Of a DNA stretch of 64,000 bases, positions 12,002 to 22,790 are shown in pieces. The translations under genes were made by a program, and so were the position numbers. The DNA is from Melastoma dodecandrum (Eukaryota; Streptophyta; Magnoliopsida; Myrtales; Melastomataceae): contig JARUPY010000605.1 in the NCBI GenBank assembly GCA_029817715.1, positions 4,628,908 to 4,692,907 of the forward strand, written 5' to 3'. A model generated the notes under the pieces. It did not search any database and was not told where the DNA came from. It saw nothing but the letters and a program-made list of their open reading frames with translations. Positions within the stretch are counted from its first letter, which is position 1, and each line of letters starts with the position of its first letter.

Positions 12002-13625
12002 AGTCCAAGAAAGCAATGGTTGCTTGGGTAGATCTTGATGATTCTGATGATGACGAAGAAGAAGCACTAATGTGCCTCACCGCTCACACAGAAACTCAAA
12101 ATGAAATTCATACATGCTTTCAAACAGAAGCTGTTGAAAGCGAATGGTATCTGGATAGTGGATGCTCTAGGCACATAACCGGAGATCCATTAAAATTTTC
12201 TCAACTGACTCTACAAAATGGAGGGTCTGTTAAATTTGGTGACAATAGCAAAGGCCCTGTCATCGGTAAAGGAACCATTGGAATTCCCAACTCCATGGTC
12301 ATAGATGAGGTTCTGTTAGTAACAAAACTCAAGCAAAATTTGTCGAGCATTAGCTAGCTTTGTGACAAAGGTTATACAACAACTTTTGATCAAGATAAGA
12401 GTTCTTGTATCCTAAACAATGAAGTTTGCTTCATTGTAAATCGGAAAAGGCAAATCTACACCATGACACAGGAGAGCTTATGTGCTGCAGAAAGCTACCT
12501 TCTGTCTGTCAAAGATGAGAGCCATCTGTGGCATAGAAGGTTGGGACATTCCAACTTTAAATTATTATCCAAGCTTGCGAGAAAAGAGTTGGTGAAAGAT
12601 TTACCTAACATCAGATTCGAGCAAGACAACTTCTGTGAAGCATGTTCACTTGGAAAACAAACCAAATCTTCATTCAAGTCAAAGAATAAAGTTTCTACTA
12701 AACAACCACTTGAACTTCTACATTTAGATCTAGGGTTCAAAGTATTGGTGGTAGAAGATACTGTCTAGTTGTAGTGGATGACTATTGTAGATATACGTGG
12801 GTTAAATTTTTAACTCACAAAAGTGATGCTTTTGAAAGTTTCATAAAGCTCACTAAGAAATTACATAATGAAATTGGATCTTCTGTAAAAGCTATAAGGA
12901 CGGATTATGGCACTGAGTTTGAAAACCATGAATTCGCTACCTTCTCTGACGAACATGGTATCGATCACAACTTCTCGGCACCATATACTCCTCAACAGAA
13001 TGGAGTAGCAGAAAGGAAAATTCGAACACTTATAGACATGGCTAGAACCATGATTTGTGAGAGCAATGCTCCACAGAACCATTGGACAGAAGCTGTTAAT
13101 ACAGCCTGCTACATCTCTAATAGGGTTCTACTAAGACCCATACTAGAGAAAACTCCATATCAGCTATACAGGGGGAGGAAACCAAACATTTCCTATTTTC
13201 ATGCCTTTGGAAGTCCATGCTTTATCTTGAGACCTTCTAAGGACAATCTAGGAATGTTTGAAGCTAAGATAGATGAGGGTATCTTTCTTGGATATTCTTT
13301 GTCTAGCAAAGCATATAGAGCCCTAAATAAAAGGACATCTACTATAGATGAGTCTACTAATGTAAAAATTAATGACTCACTTACAAAATATACTACAAAA
13401 GCTGTAATATCCTTTGAACCTATAGAAATATCTCTAAAACCTACAGAAGGTTCAGTAGAACATCCACCTTCTATGAAAGATGTGGGTGAACCTTCTGTTC
13501 ATGATTCTCAAAAAGATCATGAACAAATAGTTGAAAATTCTCATAAGGCGTCATCCTCAGCGCAGAATAATCAACAAAATGATTTTAGAGCACCTACTCT
13601 ATATCAAAAACGACATCCTATATAG
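11990..13625 (+). pseudogene. pol: Copia protease and integrase remnant
   Basis: Protease motif WYLDSGCSRHITGD near 12148 carries the catalytic DSG. Integrase follows: zinc-binding part LWHRRLGHSNF and NFCEACSLGKQTKSSF, core with VVDDYCRYTW, IRTDYGTEF and PQQNGVAERK (the D, D and E positions), then the FGSPCFILRPSKDN block. A TAG interrupts after LSSIS (12355-12357). A small deletion near 12733 shifts the frame and removes the usual FGPTRV block. A TAG at 13623 ends the linker. Confidence 0.9.
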
Positions 13626-15232
13626 ACCAAGTCATAGGAGACCTTAATAGAGGCATTCAGACAAGACGTTCTGTAAACGCCTTCTATGAACACTCTGCTT
13701 TTCTGTCACAGAAAGAACCAGAGGGAATCGATGAAGCTCTTGATGATCCAGATCGGATTCTTACTATGCAAGAGGAACTAAATCAATTCGAAAGGAACAA
13801 GGTATGGACACTTGTTCCTAAACCTGAAAACCGTTCCATTATTGGGACTAAATGGGTTTTCAGAAATAAGCTCAATGAGTCCGGTGCTATTGTAAGGAAC
13901 AAAGCATGACTCGTTGCCAAATGGTACTCTCAAGAAGAGGGGATTGACTTTGATGAGACGTTTGCTCCTATAGCACGTCTAGAGGCAATAAGACTTTTAC
14001 TAGCCTATGCTTGCTACAACAACTTTTAGTTGTATCAAATGGACGTAAAAAGTGCATTTCTCAATGGAGAAATCAAAGAAAAGGTATACGTAAGTCAACC
14101 TCCTGGATTCGAGGTTCCACAGCACAGAAACTACGTCTATAGACTTTCCAAGGCTCCGTATAGCCTTAAACAGACTCCTAGAACATGGTATGAAAGACTT
14201 AGCTCCTTTCTTGTTGAAAAGGGGTACAAAAGAGGAAGAGTAGATACTACTCTCTTTCTCAAACACAGAAGCAATCATCTTATTGTTATCCAGATTCATG
14301 TTGATGACATTATCTTCGGATCAACTGATGAAATGCTTTGTAACGAATTCTCCAAACTCATGACAAGTGTGTATGAGATGAGCATGATGGGCGAACTCAC
14401 GTTCTTCCTTGGATTAAAAATTCAGCAGACTGCAGAAGGTACATTCTTGCATCAAGAAAAGTACATTAAGCAGCTTATGAAGAAATTCGGCCTAGAAGGC
14501 ACGAAACCTTTGTCTACTCCAATGGATACGAATACACAAATAGACATGGATGAAAATGGTAAAGAAGTGGATAGTAAGCTCTACAGAAGCATGATAGGTT
14601 CTCTTCTGTATCTTACAGCTTCTAGACCTGACATACTATTCAATGTATGTCTCCCTTGTAGATTTCAATTAGCACCTAAAGAATCTCACATGACAGCGGT
14701 AAAGAGAATCTTTAGATATCTACAGGGTTCTGTGAACCTTGGCATTTGGTATTCAAAAGAATCAAACTTTGACCTTATTGGATATTCCGATGCAGACTTC
14801 GTAGGATGTAAGGTTGAAAGAAAAAAGTACAAGTGGTACATGTTAGCTCATGAGGAACATGTTAATATCATGGTTTTCCAAAAAGCAGACTTGGGGACTG
14901 CTTCTCAACTTGGGGATAGCAGCCACAAGCTGCTATTCTCAACTTCTATGGATGAAACAACAACTTGGGGACTGCGGTCACTCATTACAAAAATTCCAAT
15001 CAATTGTGATAATACTAGTGGGATAAGCCTAGCCAAGAATACGGTATATCACTCAAGATCGAAGCACAATGAACTCAGACATCATTTTCTGAGGGACAAT
15101 GTACAACAGGGTTCCGTAAGTGTAGAATACATCAACACATAACATCAATTGGCTGATATCTTTACTAAACCGCTGGATAAAGAAAAGTTTTTCTTTTTCA
15201 GAAGTGAATTAGGAATCTGTCATCCTATATAA
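13626..15232 (+). pseudogene. pol: Copia reverse transcriptase and RNase H remnant
   Basis: Blocks in order: [77 protein letters not shown], the active-site region [13 protein letters not shown] (usual form YVDD), [20 protein letters not shown] and [20 protein letters not shown]. RNase H is damaged: YSDADFVGCKVERKKYKW is followed by an aberrant stretch before CDNTSGISLAKNTVYHSRSK and [12 protein letters not shown]. Stops fall near 13906 and 14026 and before HQLADIF (15142), so it is dead. Confidence 0.9.
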
Positions 15233-15633
15233 TGTCTTACATAAGACAAATCACAAAGTCGAGTAAGTACTTTATCAAGTAGAAACTTACTACAAAAGGT
15301 ACAAACATTTGTACACTTCATTACATAAGGTAGAATATGTTGTATGCTACACAACAGAAGGTACAAATCTCTGTATACTTCATTACAGAAGGTACACATT
15401 TCTGTCATTTCACCATAGAAGGTAGAATACTGATCATTTTACTCAACAGAAACAAATTGTATACCTAAACAAGAATTTAAATTGCTCCAAGATTGTTTGG
15501 AAGCTCAAATTAGGAAATATATTATTAAAATATATTTTTCAAATAAGTTTTTGTAAGCTTTCTGAAATAGAAGCTACACAGAATGTTAAACCTTCAACGA
15601 CTTCATTGTCGCTCTCCTTTGTTCAGGAGAAAC
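15233..15633 (+). repeat. Non-coding spacer with ACAGAAGGTAC repeats
   Basis: Short degenerate repeats (CTACAAAAGGTACAAA, ACAGAAGGTACAAATC, ACAGAAGGTACACATT, ATAGAAGGTAGAATA) recur about every 45-60 bp after the RNase H region. No protein-like frame. Confidence 0.6.
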
Positions 15634-15904
15634 TTGTAACAGAAAGGATGCTACTACACCTTCTGCTCGACCTTTTGCAGCTAAAGCATCTGATGCATAT
15701 AGATGACCCAAATCTTCTGATAAAGCGTCTCTCCGCGTGGACCACACCGCTCTCCTCAATAATCTTCAGCAACAAGCTGTAGCAAATTGGGTAGACATCC
15801 GCGTCCTTCAGCGACTGGTCATGGACTTGACTCGCTTGGTGGAATGCCATGGAAAGCTTCTGTGCGACAACCTTGAAGAGGTCCCCTCTGATGATGAAGA
15901 GTGA
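15634..15904 (+). pseudogene. Remnant of extra 3' ORF, C-terminal coiled-coil part
   Basis: One frame reads from about 15634 to a TGA at 15902-15904 with a single internal TGA near 15704. Its last part (VDHTALLNNLQQQAVANWVD, then LQRLVMDLTRLVEC, CDNLEEVPSDDEE) looks like a heptad-rich coiled coil with an acidic tail. It lies between pol and the 3' LTR on the same strand, exactly where the sister element has its 562-codon extra frame (28315-26627), which also ends in a coiled coil. I infer it is a truncated counterpart. Sequence identity between the two tails is low by eye, so the link rests mainly on position and type. Confidence 0.5.
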
Positions 15905-16524
15905 ACTCTTGTGTTGCTTGAACTTTTCTGTTTCCTTACATAAAAAATTGATTTTCATGGTCTAAAGGTTTTGATGTAATAAGTGTCATTTGTGGACACA
16001 TCCCTTCGCAGTTTGGTTTTGAACTTTCCGTCTTACCTTCTGCACTTTGGTTTTGAACATATCGTCATACCTTCTGTAGAAATCCTCTCTACTTCCTCAT
16101 ATTTCTTTCACCTATCTTGTTGATGTGACAAAAAGGGATGAGAAATTGTGTTGAGGGGGAGTACCTCGCTCTTTGTTTTGGTTATAGAAAAATCTTCTAT
16201 AACTACGTGGGTGTAGAAGGCCATGAGTATCAAAGCTCATATTCAACCTTCTGCTGGGAAGGTGAATAATGTCTTGTATAGTCACATTTGCTGGGAGTGC
16301 AAAAGTGAAAACTCATCATTTTTGTCGGGCTAAAATATGGAAGCTTTGCTCTGTATATCAGAGAAGCCTTGTGCTCTGTGAACAGCTTTTCTATAACAGA
16401 AGCTTTTATGCTCTGTTCAACAGAATCCATATGGTTTTGTAAAATGCAAGACTCGTACTCGCACCTATTTAGGGGATTTACTTACAAAAATATTTCCCTA
16501 AACGATGAATGTTTTGTCATCATT
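15905..16524 (+). other. 3' untranslated part of the element
   Basis: No coding frame. Repeated phrases such as GAAGCTTTGCTCTGT, GAAGCCTTGTGCTCTGT and ACAGAAGCTTTTATGCTCTG (16340-16430) resemble those in the 5' leader. Confidence 0.6.
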
Positions 16525-16538
16525 AAAAAGGGGGAGAT
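16525..16538 (+). other. Polypurine tract
   Basis: AAAAAGGGGGAGAT directly before the 3' LTR start TGTTGAAG; it would prime plus-strand DNA synthesis. Confidence 0.88.
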
Positions 16539-18397
16539 TGTTGAAGTGGTTTTAATGATGAACATTGAACAGAAGTCAACCCTCTACACGACAAAAGCTA
16601 CTCCTAATGAGAACCTTCGGTAAGGAAATATTTTTGTAATTAATAATTAATTACGAAATTAAATGGGAATATTCCATGGGAATTATCCAAGTTGATCGGC
16701 ACAATTATCTGATTGAAATCAATTAATTTCGTTACCAAAGAAATAAAGAGAATAATATATTTCCAATTGAAGGAAATAAATTATCTATATATGGAAGGTA
16801 CTACATAATTGACTATGTGTCATACGAATGCTATCTTCCATTCTTTATTCTTCTTTGGTTAACAAAAACGTACTATTTGTCCAGATTCATCAAGATAAAT
16901 GAATGAATTTGACAAAGTTATTCGTGGAAGTTAATTTTTATTATTTTCATACAAAGAAGGTAATCGTAATCTGTAACCTTCTACAACGGTTATCCATGGG
17001 GATTTGATTAAATCAATTGATCTTGATCAGATCTCACCCCAAATGGATTCTTACCAATGGGAGACAACATTTTGTTATTAATGGAATTAATACCATTTTG
17101 TCTTTGTGGAAGCTATATTAATAAATCCTACCTTCTATGCTTAGCATTTTGTCTTTGTACATAAATAGGCATTCAGTTGTCATTGTAAAATGTACAGAAA
17201 ACACTAGATATATTGTTCAAATGTTGGAGCTTGTAATTTTTCGATGGTTTGAGTTTTGATAGTCACACACGAGGGACGTGTGCTGCAGAAGGCTACAATG
17301 TTGGTGAAGTCTTCTGTGAGAGTGACTCAGGGGCCACGAGGGACTCAATTGGGAAACTGCAAGAGACGTTGGTGAGAAGCGTGCGGCTGGACGCTGGCGT
17401 GGCCAACGTGCAGTGGGCCGGAGAGAAGGCAGAACACCGGGAGCACAGAAGGTGAGGGACTAACCAGCTTCTGTAGTGTAACGTTTTGTGTATGCAGAAA
17501 CCTAGAATAGAGATTGTTGTCTGCTTGCATGGGGTTTGCCGCGTGCTTGCGTAGGGATTGCTATGTGATTGTATGGAGTTCGCCACATAGTCGCTATCGG
17601 GAGGAGATCGTGCTAGTCGTGTGGAGCCGCCGGAGGGAAAATCCATCCTTGGACAGGGAACGCTTGCATAAGGTTCGCTACGTGATCGCGTGGGGTACGC
17701 CACGAAGTCATTCTCCATGAGGGGATTGCGCATTGATTACTTTTGTTAGTCACATTAACGTGTGCACCGAGTCACTGTAGTACAGAACCTTACGGTTTGT
17801 GCTTTGAAAATCAGTCACCTGTAATACAGAACCTTACGGTCTGTACTTTGAAAATCAGTCATTTGTAGTACAGAACCTTACGGTCTGTGTTGTAGAAGGT
17901 GGACATCTTTGGTACAGAACCTTACGGTCTATGCTGTGAAACCAAGTCATTTCTGATACAGAATCTTCGAGTCTGTAGAGCATTGACATACGGTACAGAA
18001 CCGTCTGGTCTGTGCTATACGATTCAGTCACTCTAGTACATAACCTTCTGATCTGTGCTTTGCCACTCAGTCTTCTATGGTGCAGATCCTTCTGATCTGT
18101 GCTATAAAAGGTCTATTGTTGATCACCTTCTGTAATTGTTACGAAGTTAAGTCTGAGTGAAAACCATCCAAATTCTAGGTGAAGAGTGGATGTAAGCAAG
18201 TTGCTAAACCATCCAAAGTCTTGCGTGCATCAAACAAATCGCAATTACATTAGTACGTTCTGTCTTACATGAACCTGTTTCTAAGGTTATATTTTACAGA
18301 AGCTTTCTTTTGTTGTGGGGTTTGTCGAAAAGGAGTTAAAAATTCTTAATTGGACTTTAACACTAATTCACCCCCTCCCCCCCCGCATAGTGTAACA
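16539..18397 (+). repeat. 3' LTR of the plus-strand SIRE-like element
   Basis: 1859 bp, starts TGTTGAAGTGG and ends TGTAACA. Closely similar to 8679-10615 with several small indels. Followed by target duplication AAAAC. Confidence 0.93.
17775..18110 (+). repeat. Hairpin-like array, 3' LTR copy
   Basis: About eight degenerate copies of the TACAGAACCTTACGGTCTGTG unit, parallel to the array in the 5' LTR but differing in copy detail (for example ACAGAACCGTCTGGTCTGTG). Confidence 0.8.
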
Positions 18398-18402
18398 AAA
18401 AC
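18398..18402. repeat. Target-site duplication AAAAC (right copy)
   Basis: Matches 8674-8678. Confidence 0.85.
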
Positions 18403-18894
18403 GTTGGTCGAGTCTGAGAAGACTCATTCTCCCACTTTTACGTTACATTCTCATCGAAAATAATATCTTTTGAAATCACAAGATTGTTAGTCTTTGGGTC
18501 AAACAAACGATAACCTTTAGATTTCTCGTTGTAACCAATAAAGATTAGTTTCTCACTCTTCTCATCAAAGCTCTCTTTCTTTTTCGTCAAAAGAGCATAT
18601 GTTACACATCCAAATACTTCAAGTGATGAACCATGGGTTTCCTCTGATGTCATGCTTGTAAGGCGTTTTGTTCATAGCTTCAGCCCACAATGAATTTGGA
18701 CGACCCTTGCCTTTAAGCATACTTCGAGCCATCTCAACAATAGTCTTGTTCTTCCTCTCATAAATGTCATTCTACTAAGAGGAAGCTGTCGATAATCTAG
18801 AAAGAGCTTGTAAATTAATTCCAATCAATTCTCATCCATGGCTCGTCCTCAAAGTCATTATTTGATATTCACTTTTCTTCTCTGCATAGCTTTG
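18403..18894 (-). pseudogene. pol: Copia integrase, C-terminal part
   Basis: Minus-strand blocks KTIVEMARSMLKGKGRPNS, LWAEAM, then HGSSLEVFGCVTYAL, KSEKLIFIGYNEKSKGYRLF and ISKDIIFDENV are the integrase C-terminal end of the outer copia element. Several shifts and stops (after DENV, for example). The N-terminal half lies beyond the compound insertion, at 20576 and above; reverse transcriptase resumes at 8678. Confidence 0.88.
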
Positions 18895-19068
18895 TGTTAG
18901 AATATCGGATAGGCCCATATACAGAGCCCAGTATACAAACCCAGCGGGGTTCCACTCTAAAACCAATTGGTTATAGATGGAGTAGCCCGCTAGGCTATAT
19001 ATACTAGGTCGGACTCTTTTCTCTATCCGATGTGAGATTGAGTTTGCTATATAGCAACCCTTTCAACC
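18895..19068 (-). repeat. 3' LTR of element A
   Basis: 174 bp, closely matching 19280-19453. Begins TGTTAGAATATCGG in plus orientation. Confidence 0.88.
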
Positions 19069-19279
19069 CGCCCCTCAAACCCAAGCCTGCATACGGGCTC
19101 ACAAGCCGACACCCTTTCTCGGTTGGACCAGACCACACATAACCCACATACGGGCCCACAAGTCGGCATCCTTTCGGGGTTAAACTGGACCACACACGGG
19201 CACCCTTTTTGGGTTGCACCGTAAACGGGCGAGGGGCCCAGCATCGGTTTTTACTGGGCTTAACCGGGCTCTAATACCA

Positions 19280-19453
19280 TGTTATAATATCGGACCGGCC
19301 CATATGCCGAGCCCAGCATACAAGCCCAGCGGGGTTCCACTCTAAAACCAATTGGTCATAGATGGAGTAACCCGCTAGGCTATATATACTAGGCCGGACT
19401 CTTTTCTCAATCCGATGTGGGAATGGGTTTGCTATATAGCAACCCTTTTAACA
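19280..19453 (-). repeat. 5' LTR of element A
   Basis: 174 bp, begins TGTTATAATATCGG in plus orientation and ends TTTTAACA, next to the primer site. Confidence 0.88.
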
Positions 19454-19624
19454 TGTTAGAGTGTATTTAGACATAAAGTTTGTCTAGATTCATTAGGTGA
19501 ATTTTCCCACATCGTGTAGAATATTGATTAGGGGTTATGCTCTATGCTATATATAAAGCTTGTACTTATTATTTGAATAATATAATATATACACACAGTA
19601 TATTTTTCTTATAGCCTTTTAAAA
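19454..19624 (+). repeat. 5' LTR of element B
   Basis: 171 bp, matches 20406-20575; contains TATATATAAAGC. Confidence 0.88.
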
Positions 19625-20405
19625 TAGTATCAGAGCAAGGTCGATGTTGGGACCCGGGGGCAGCCAGCCCCTCTACCCTAGGATCATGTTGTTGGTCTGC
19701 CCTAGTGTCTTACTGCTACCTTATTCTCACTTTACCTAATGTTCTCTCTTTACCTAATGATGCCTTTCTTATTTGTGTTATTTACACCTACGACTTCCCT
19801 TGTTTGCTCGCCTGTTGTGCCCTTGCGACTGCTGCCCTCGCCTCACGCCTTGGGTTCTTTACCTACCTTGCTCGTCCGGGGTTCTTTACCTATACTTGAG
19901 TTCTTTACCTACCTTGCTCCCCATTGTTTCCCTACCTACTTGTGTTGTTTACCTGCTATGCCTGCTTGCCCTTGCTTGTCTAGGGTTATTGACCTGTTGT
20001 TGCCCTGGCCTACTCGCCTAGGATTCTGTTGCCCTTACCCATTTGTCAAGGGTTCTTTACCTGTTGCTATCCGTTTTCTACCATGCGCTGCTCGTCTAGG
20101 GTTGCTGCTATCCTCATCTTTCATTCTCTGTTGCTGCCAATGTTGCCTACTGCCATTGTCGAACGTTGCCTCATGCAACAGTCGATGATGCCCCTGTCAC
20201 GGCTGATGTTGCCCCTGTCACGGTCGATGCTGCTTCCTATTCTCGTCGACGCTGCATCTGATGCTACTCCTAGTGCTGTCAACATTGCCACATGTTGTTG
20301 TCGACCTAGTCCCTACTACTATCGTGTTGCTTGCTGCAGCTATCGGCGTTGCCTATGTTTATTCAAGCTATGCATATATCATATATGCTTTGGCTTGAGG
20401 GGGAG

Positions 20406-20575
20406 TGTTAGAGTATATTTAGACATAAAGTTTGTCTAGATTCATTAGGTTATTGTCCCACATCGGGTAGAATATTGGTTAAGGGTTATGTTCTATGCTA
20501 TATATAAAGCTTGTAGTTATGCTTTGAATAATATAATATATACACACAATACATTTTTCTTATAGCCTTTTAACA
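20406..20575 (+). repeat. 3' LTR of element B
   Basis: 170 bp; begins TGTTAGAGTATATTTAG and ends CTTTTAACA, followed by CTTTG. Confidence 0.88.
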
Positions 20576-21000
20576 CTTTGAAACTAAATAAAGTAGTGGA
20601 AACTTCCAATTTCTTTTCAAGAAAGTATACCCATATCAGACGCGTGTAATCATCAACAAATAACAGAAAATATCTCATATTACCGATTGTTAGAAGTTGG
20701 GTTAGACCACAATATGTGCTTGCCAACTCAAGAGGGGCTTTAGCTCTCCAAGAGGTATTAAAAAAAACGACAATGTTGCTTCCCATACACACATCCTTCA
20801 CTGATGCATGTTGTTGTTGGTTTGAATTTTGGAAGACCTATAATCATATTCCTCTCTCTCAACAACGTTAAGCCCTTGTGATTCAAGTGTCCATATCGCA
20901 TATGCCATAACTGAGCTTCATCAACAACTTCACTCATCAATGCGACATTCAAGAATGAATTCATCTTCAGCAAAAATAAATTATCCGCCATCATCTTCAC
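20576..21000 (-). pseudogene. pol: Copia integrase, N-terminal half
   Basis: Minus strand: AQLWHMRYGHLNHKGLTLL and CVYGKQHC give the zinc-binding H-H-C-C set. SWRAKAPLELASTYCG, then GNMRYFLLFVDDYTRLIWVY with the first catalytic Asp of the core follow. A shift separates the two parts near 20760. The core is cut by the compound insertion at 20575 and resumes at 18894. Confidence 0.88.
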
Positions 21001-21084
21001 TACAGCGATCTTTTTCTCATTTTTGTCAATGATCTAACATTGACCACCAACAATGGTAATCTTATAACCTTTCTTCGTCATTTG

Positions 21085-21315
21085 TCATATGCTCAAAAGA
21101 TTCTGAGCAATGTCTGGAGAATAAAACACATCATTAATCTGCTTTACTTCACCATTTGTTGCTCTCAAAGTAACGATTTCCTTTCCTTCAATCTTTATCG
21201 TTTTGTTGTCTCCAGGCTCTAATAGCGAGTTGTGGCTGTTGTCGATCTCCACAAAGTTTTCCTTATTTCCTGTCACATGATTGCTATAGCCACTATCCAA
21301 AAAACCACACTTCAC
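21085..21315 (-). pseudogene. pol: Copia protease remnant
   Basis: Minus-strand frame with FLDSGYSNHVTGNKENF (catalytic DSG) and GEVKQINDVFYSPDIAQNLL, the usual link between protease and integrase in Ty1/copia. Flanks are broken. Confidence 0.88.
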
Positions 21316-21429
21316 TCATATCTTGCATTGCATTGAAACAAGAATAGAATACGTGTTTCGATTCTTCTTCTTTTAAAAAATTTGCCGAATTTTGAGAGGG
21401 ATGTTGATGCGGCTGCTGCTGCTACTGCT

Positions 21430-22348
21430 TAACTTTAAAATAAAAATCTAGTTTCAAATAATTTGGATATCGGCATCTCTTACACCTGAGACAACAATCC
21501 ACATATCTCCTCCGAGAATGGCCTTCTCTACTGTGGAACTGGCTTGTTGTACGTCATCTACCTCTTCCTCTAGAACGGCTTCCATGTCCACGACCAGAAA
21601 ACTCTCTACTGTTGTTCACGATACGCTCCGTCTGCTCGGACTTCTTTTGTGAAACATTTAATTTCATTTGAAAAGCGTCTTCAACGAGAGTTGAGTACTT
21701 ACTTACTCTTCTTTCGTGGGCTTCAAGAGAACTCACTAGCTCATACACATGAAATTCTCCCTGATTCATTGTTTCTTCAATCACAGCAATAACGTGTTCA
21801 AACTTTTGCGACATGCTTCTCAACACTTTCTCTACAACCTTCTTGTTGGGGAACTTCATCCTTGCAAAACTTGATTTCATTCATGATTTTAACAACTCTC
21901 GAGAAGAAATCTTTCACTGTTTCGAACTCCTTCATGGTCAAGTTGTCGAAATCCCTTCACAAGCCTTGAAGCTAGATGGAAATCACTTTCTCCGAGCCTT
22001 GAAACTCTTTCTTTAACACGCTCCATGCTTCTTTCGCTTTCTTGGGCCATAAAGCCCGGGTAAATCGGCTTACTTACGGACTGTTGCAAGATCAGCAACA
22101 CCACCGTATTCTTCATCACATTTTCTTTTGCCTTCTTTTCTTGTGCTCTAGCACCTTCTTCCTCACTTGACGAGTCATCGTCTTCTCGGTCATTTTCTTC
22201 AAAGCATTCATCAACGATTCTCACACAAATCTTGTGAGAGAAAGATGTTCTCCATTTGCGAACTCCAATAATCATAGTGCTCCTTATCAAATATCGAGAT
22301 TTGGCTGGGCGAGTAGGAAATGAGCATGTTGCTAGAAGACGTATCCAT
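21430..22348 (-). pseudogene. gag: Copia gag remnant (UBN2-like)
   Basis: Starts at an ATG at 22348 (MDTSSSNMLISYSPSQISIF, then DYWSSQMENIFLSQDLCE) and continues through shifted frames to MKFPNKKVVEKVLRSMSQKF, EETMNQGEFHVYELVSSLEAHE and a GRGHGSRSRGRGR stretch. This is the copia gag pattern. Several stops and shifts; the zinc knuckle region near 21480-21530 is degenerate. Confidence 0.8.
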
Positions 22349-22358
22349 AATCTGTTGC

Positions 22359-22370
22359 GCTCTAATATAA
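22359..22370 (-). other. Degenerate tRNA-Met primer site of outer copia element
   Basis: On the minus strand ttatattagagc, compared with TGGTATCAGAGC, located between the gag start and the putative LTR edge TGTTGG at 22376. Confidence 0.6.
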
Positions 22371-22375
22371 AAAAT

Positions 22376-22790
22376 TGTTGGAGTTGTTTGGAAAGTAATG
22401 CATTTGTTGTATCAGAGGAAAGGTTTGCAGAACTACTGCGACACAACGAAGTGTTTCTGAAAATAAGGAACAAACAAATTTGAGAAAAAAATTTTGGCTA
22501 ACTACGGAGCCTTCTTTCTTTTCTTACAACCAGAATGCTTTCTTGGTCTTTTTCAATGGCTTGCTCCCCATTTATATTATTTGGAGATTTCTTATCATTT
22601 TATAGAATTTTAGGAAAGATTTAGAGCAAGCATTTACACAACCCTAATTCCTATAACATTAACTCCCTTGTAATTTCTAGGCCATTAACAACACCCAACT
22701 TCCTATAACTAACACCACTTAATGAGATTACAAATTACAACTCCGTCGCTCTACGACCTCCCTTTTTTTCGCATGTTAGAATGTAAGAGT
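22376..22790 (-). repeat. Putative 5' LTR of outer copia element
   Basis: Starts TGTTGGAGTTG in plus orientation next to the primer site; AT-rich and non-coding. The far end is uncertain, and no partner LTR was found near 7600. Confidence 0.5.

Larger units (their letters stand above)
8679..18397 (+). mobile_element. SIRE-like Ty1/copia retrotransposon, degenerate, both LTRs present
   Basis: LTRs 8679-10615 and 16539-18397, primer site TGGTATCAGAGC at 10618, gag-protease-integrase-reverse transcriptase-RNase H in the Ty1/copia order (11099-15232), remnant of an extra 3' frame (to 15904), polypurine tract 16525-16538. The 5-bp duplication AAAAC flanks it (8674-8678 and 18398-18402). The first base of the 5' LTR is C instead of T. 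All coding parts carry shifts and stops. It shares protein and leader features with the minus-strand element at 24158-35692. Confidence 0.93.
18895..19453 (-). mobile_element. TRIM-type miniature LTR element (element A)
   Basis: Two 174-bp LTRs (18895-19068 and 19280-19453) flank about 210 bp with no coding capacity. On the minus strand the primer site tggtattagagcc (plus coordinates 19267-19279) abuts the 19280 LTR, and a polypurine-like gaggggcgggt lies beside the other. LTRs contain TATATATAC and end in TTTTAACA. No separate target duplication surrounds it. Confidence 0.85.
19454..20575 (+). mobile_element. Small non-autonomous LTR element (element B)
   Basis: LTRs 19454-19624 and 20406-20575 (about 170 bp, TGTTAGAG...TTTTAACA), primer site TAGTATCAGAGC at 19625-19636 (one mismatch to the tRNA-Met site), polypurine tract TTGAGGGGGAG at 20395-20405. 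The roughly 780-bp inside has no gag or pol; it holds degenerate repeats of GGGTTCTTTACCT (19850-20060), so the open frames there are not protein-like. The duplication CTTTG lies at 20576-20580 and, on the far side of element A, at 18890-18894. Confidence 0.85.
7640..22790 (-). mobile_element. Old Ty1/copia element, interrupted by two nested insertions
   Basis: Minus-strand order from high to low coordinates: putative 5' LTR (from 22376 upward), degenerate tRNA-Met primer site, gag, protease, integrase N-terminal half, [compound insertion 18895-20575], integrase C-terminal part, [SIRE-like copia 8679-18397], reverse-transcriptase N-terminal part, then RNase H to about 7640. Protein blocks continue in order on both sides of each insertion, and each insertion has a 5-bp target duplication. 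Much of the reverse transcriptase between about 8190 and 8100 is deleted. No 3' LTR was recognised beside 7600. Confidence 0.8.

Noticed and set aside
19705..20439. Overlapping Leu/Pro/Cys-rich plus-strand frames
   Set aside because: They come from pyrimidine-rich repeats inside a non-autonomous LTR element; no domain or splice logic.
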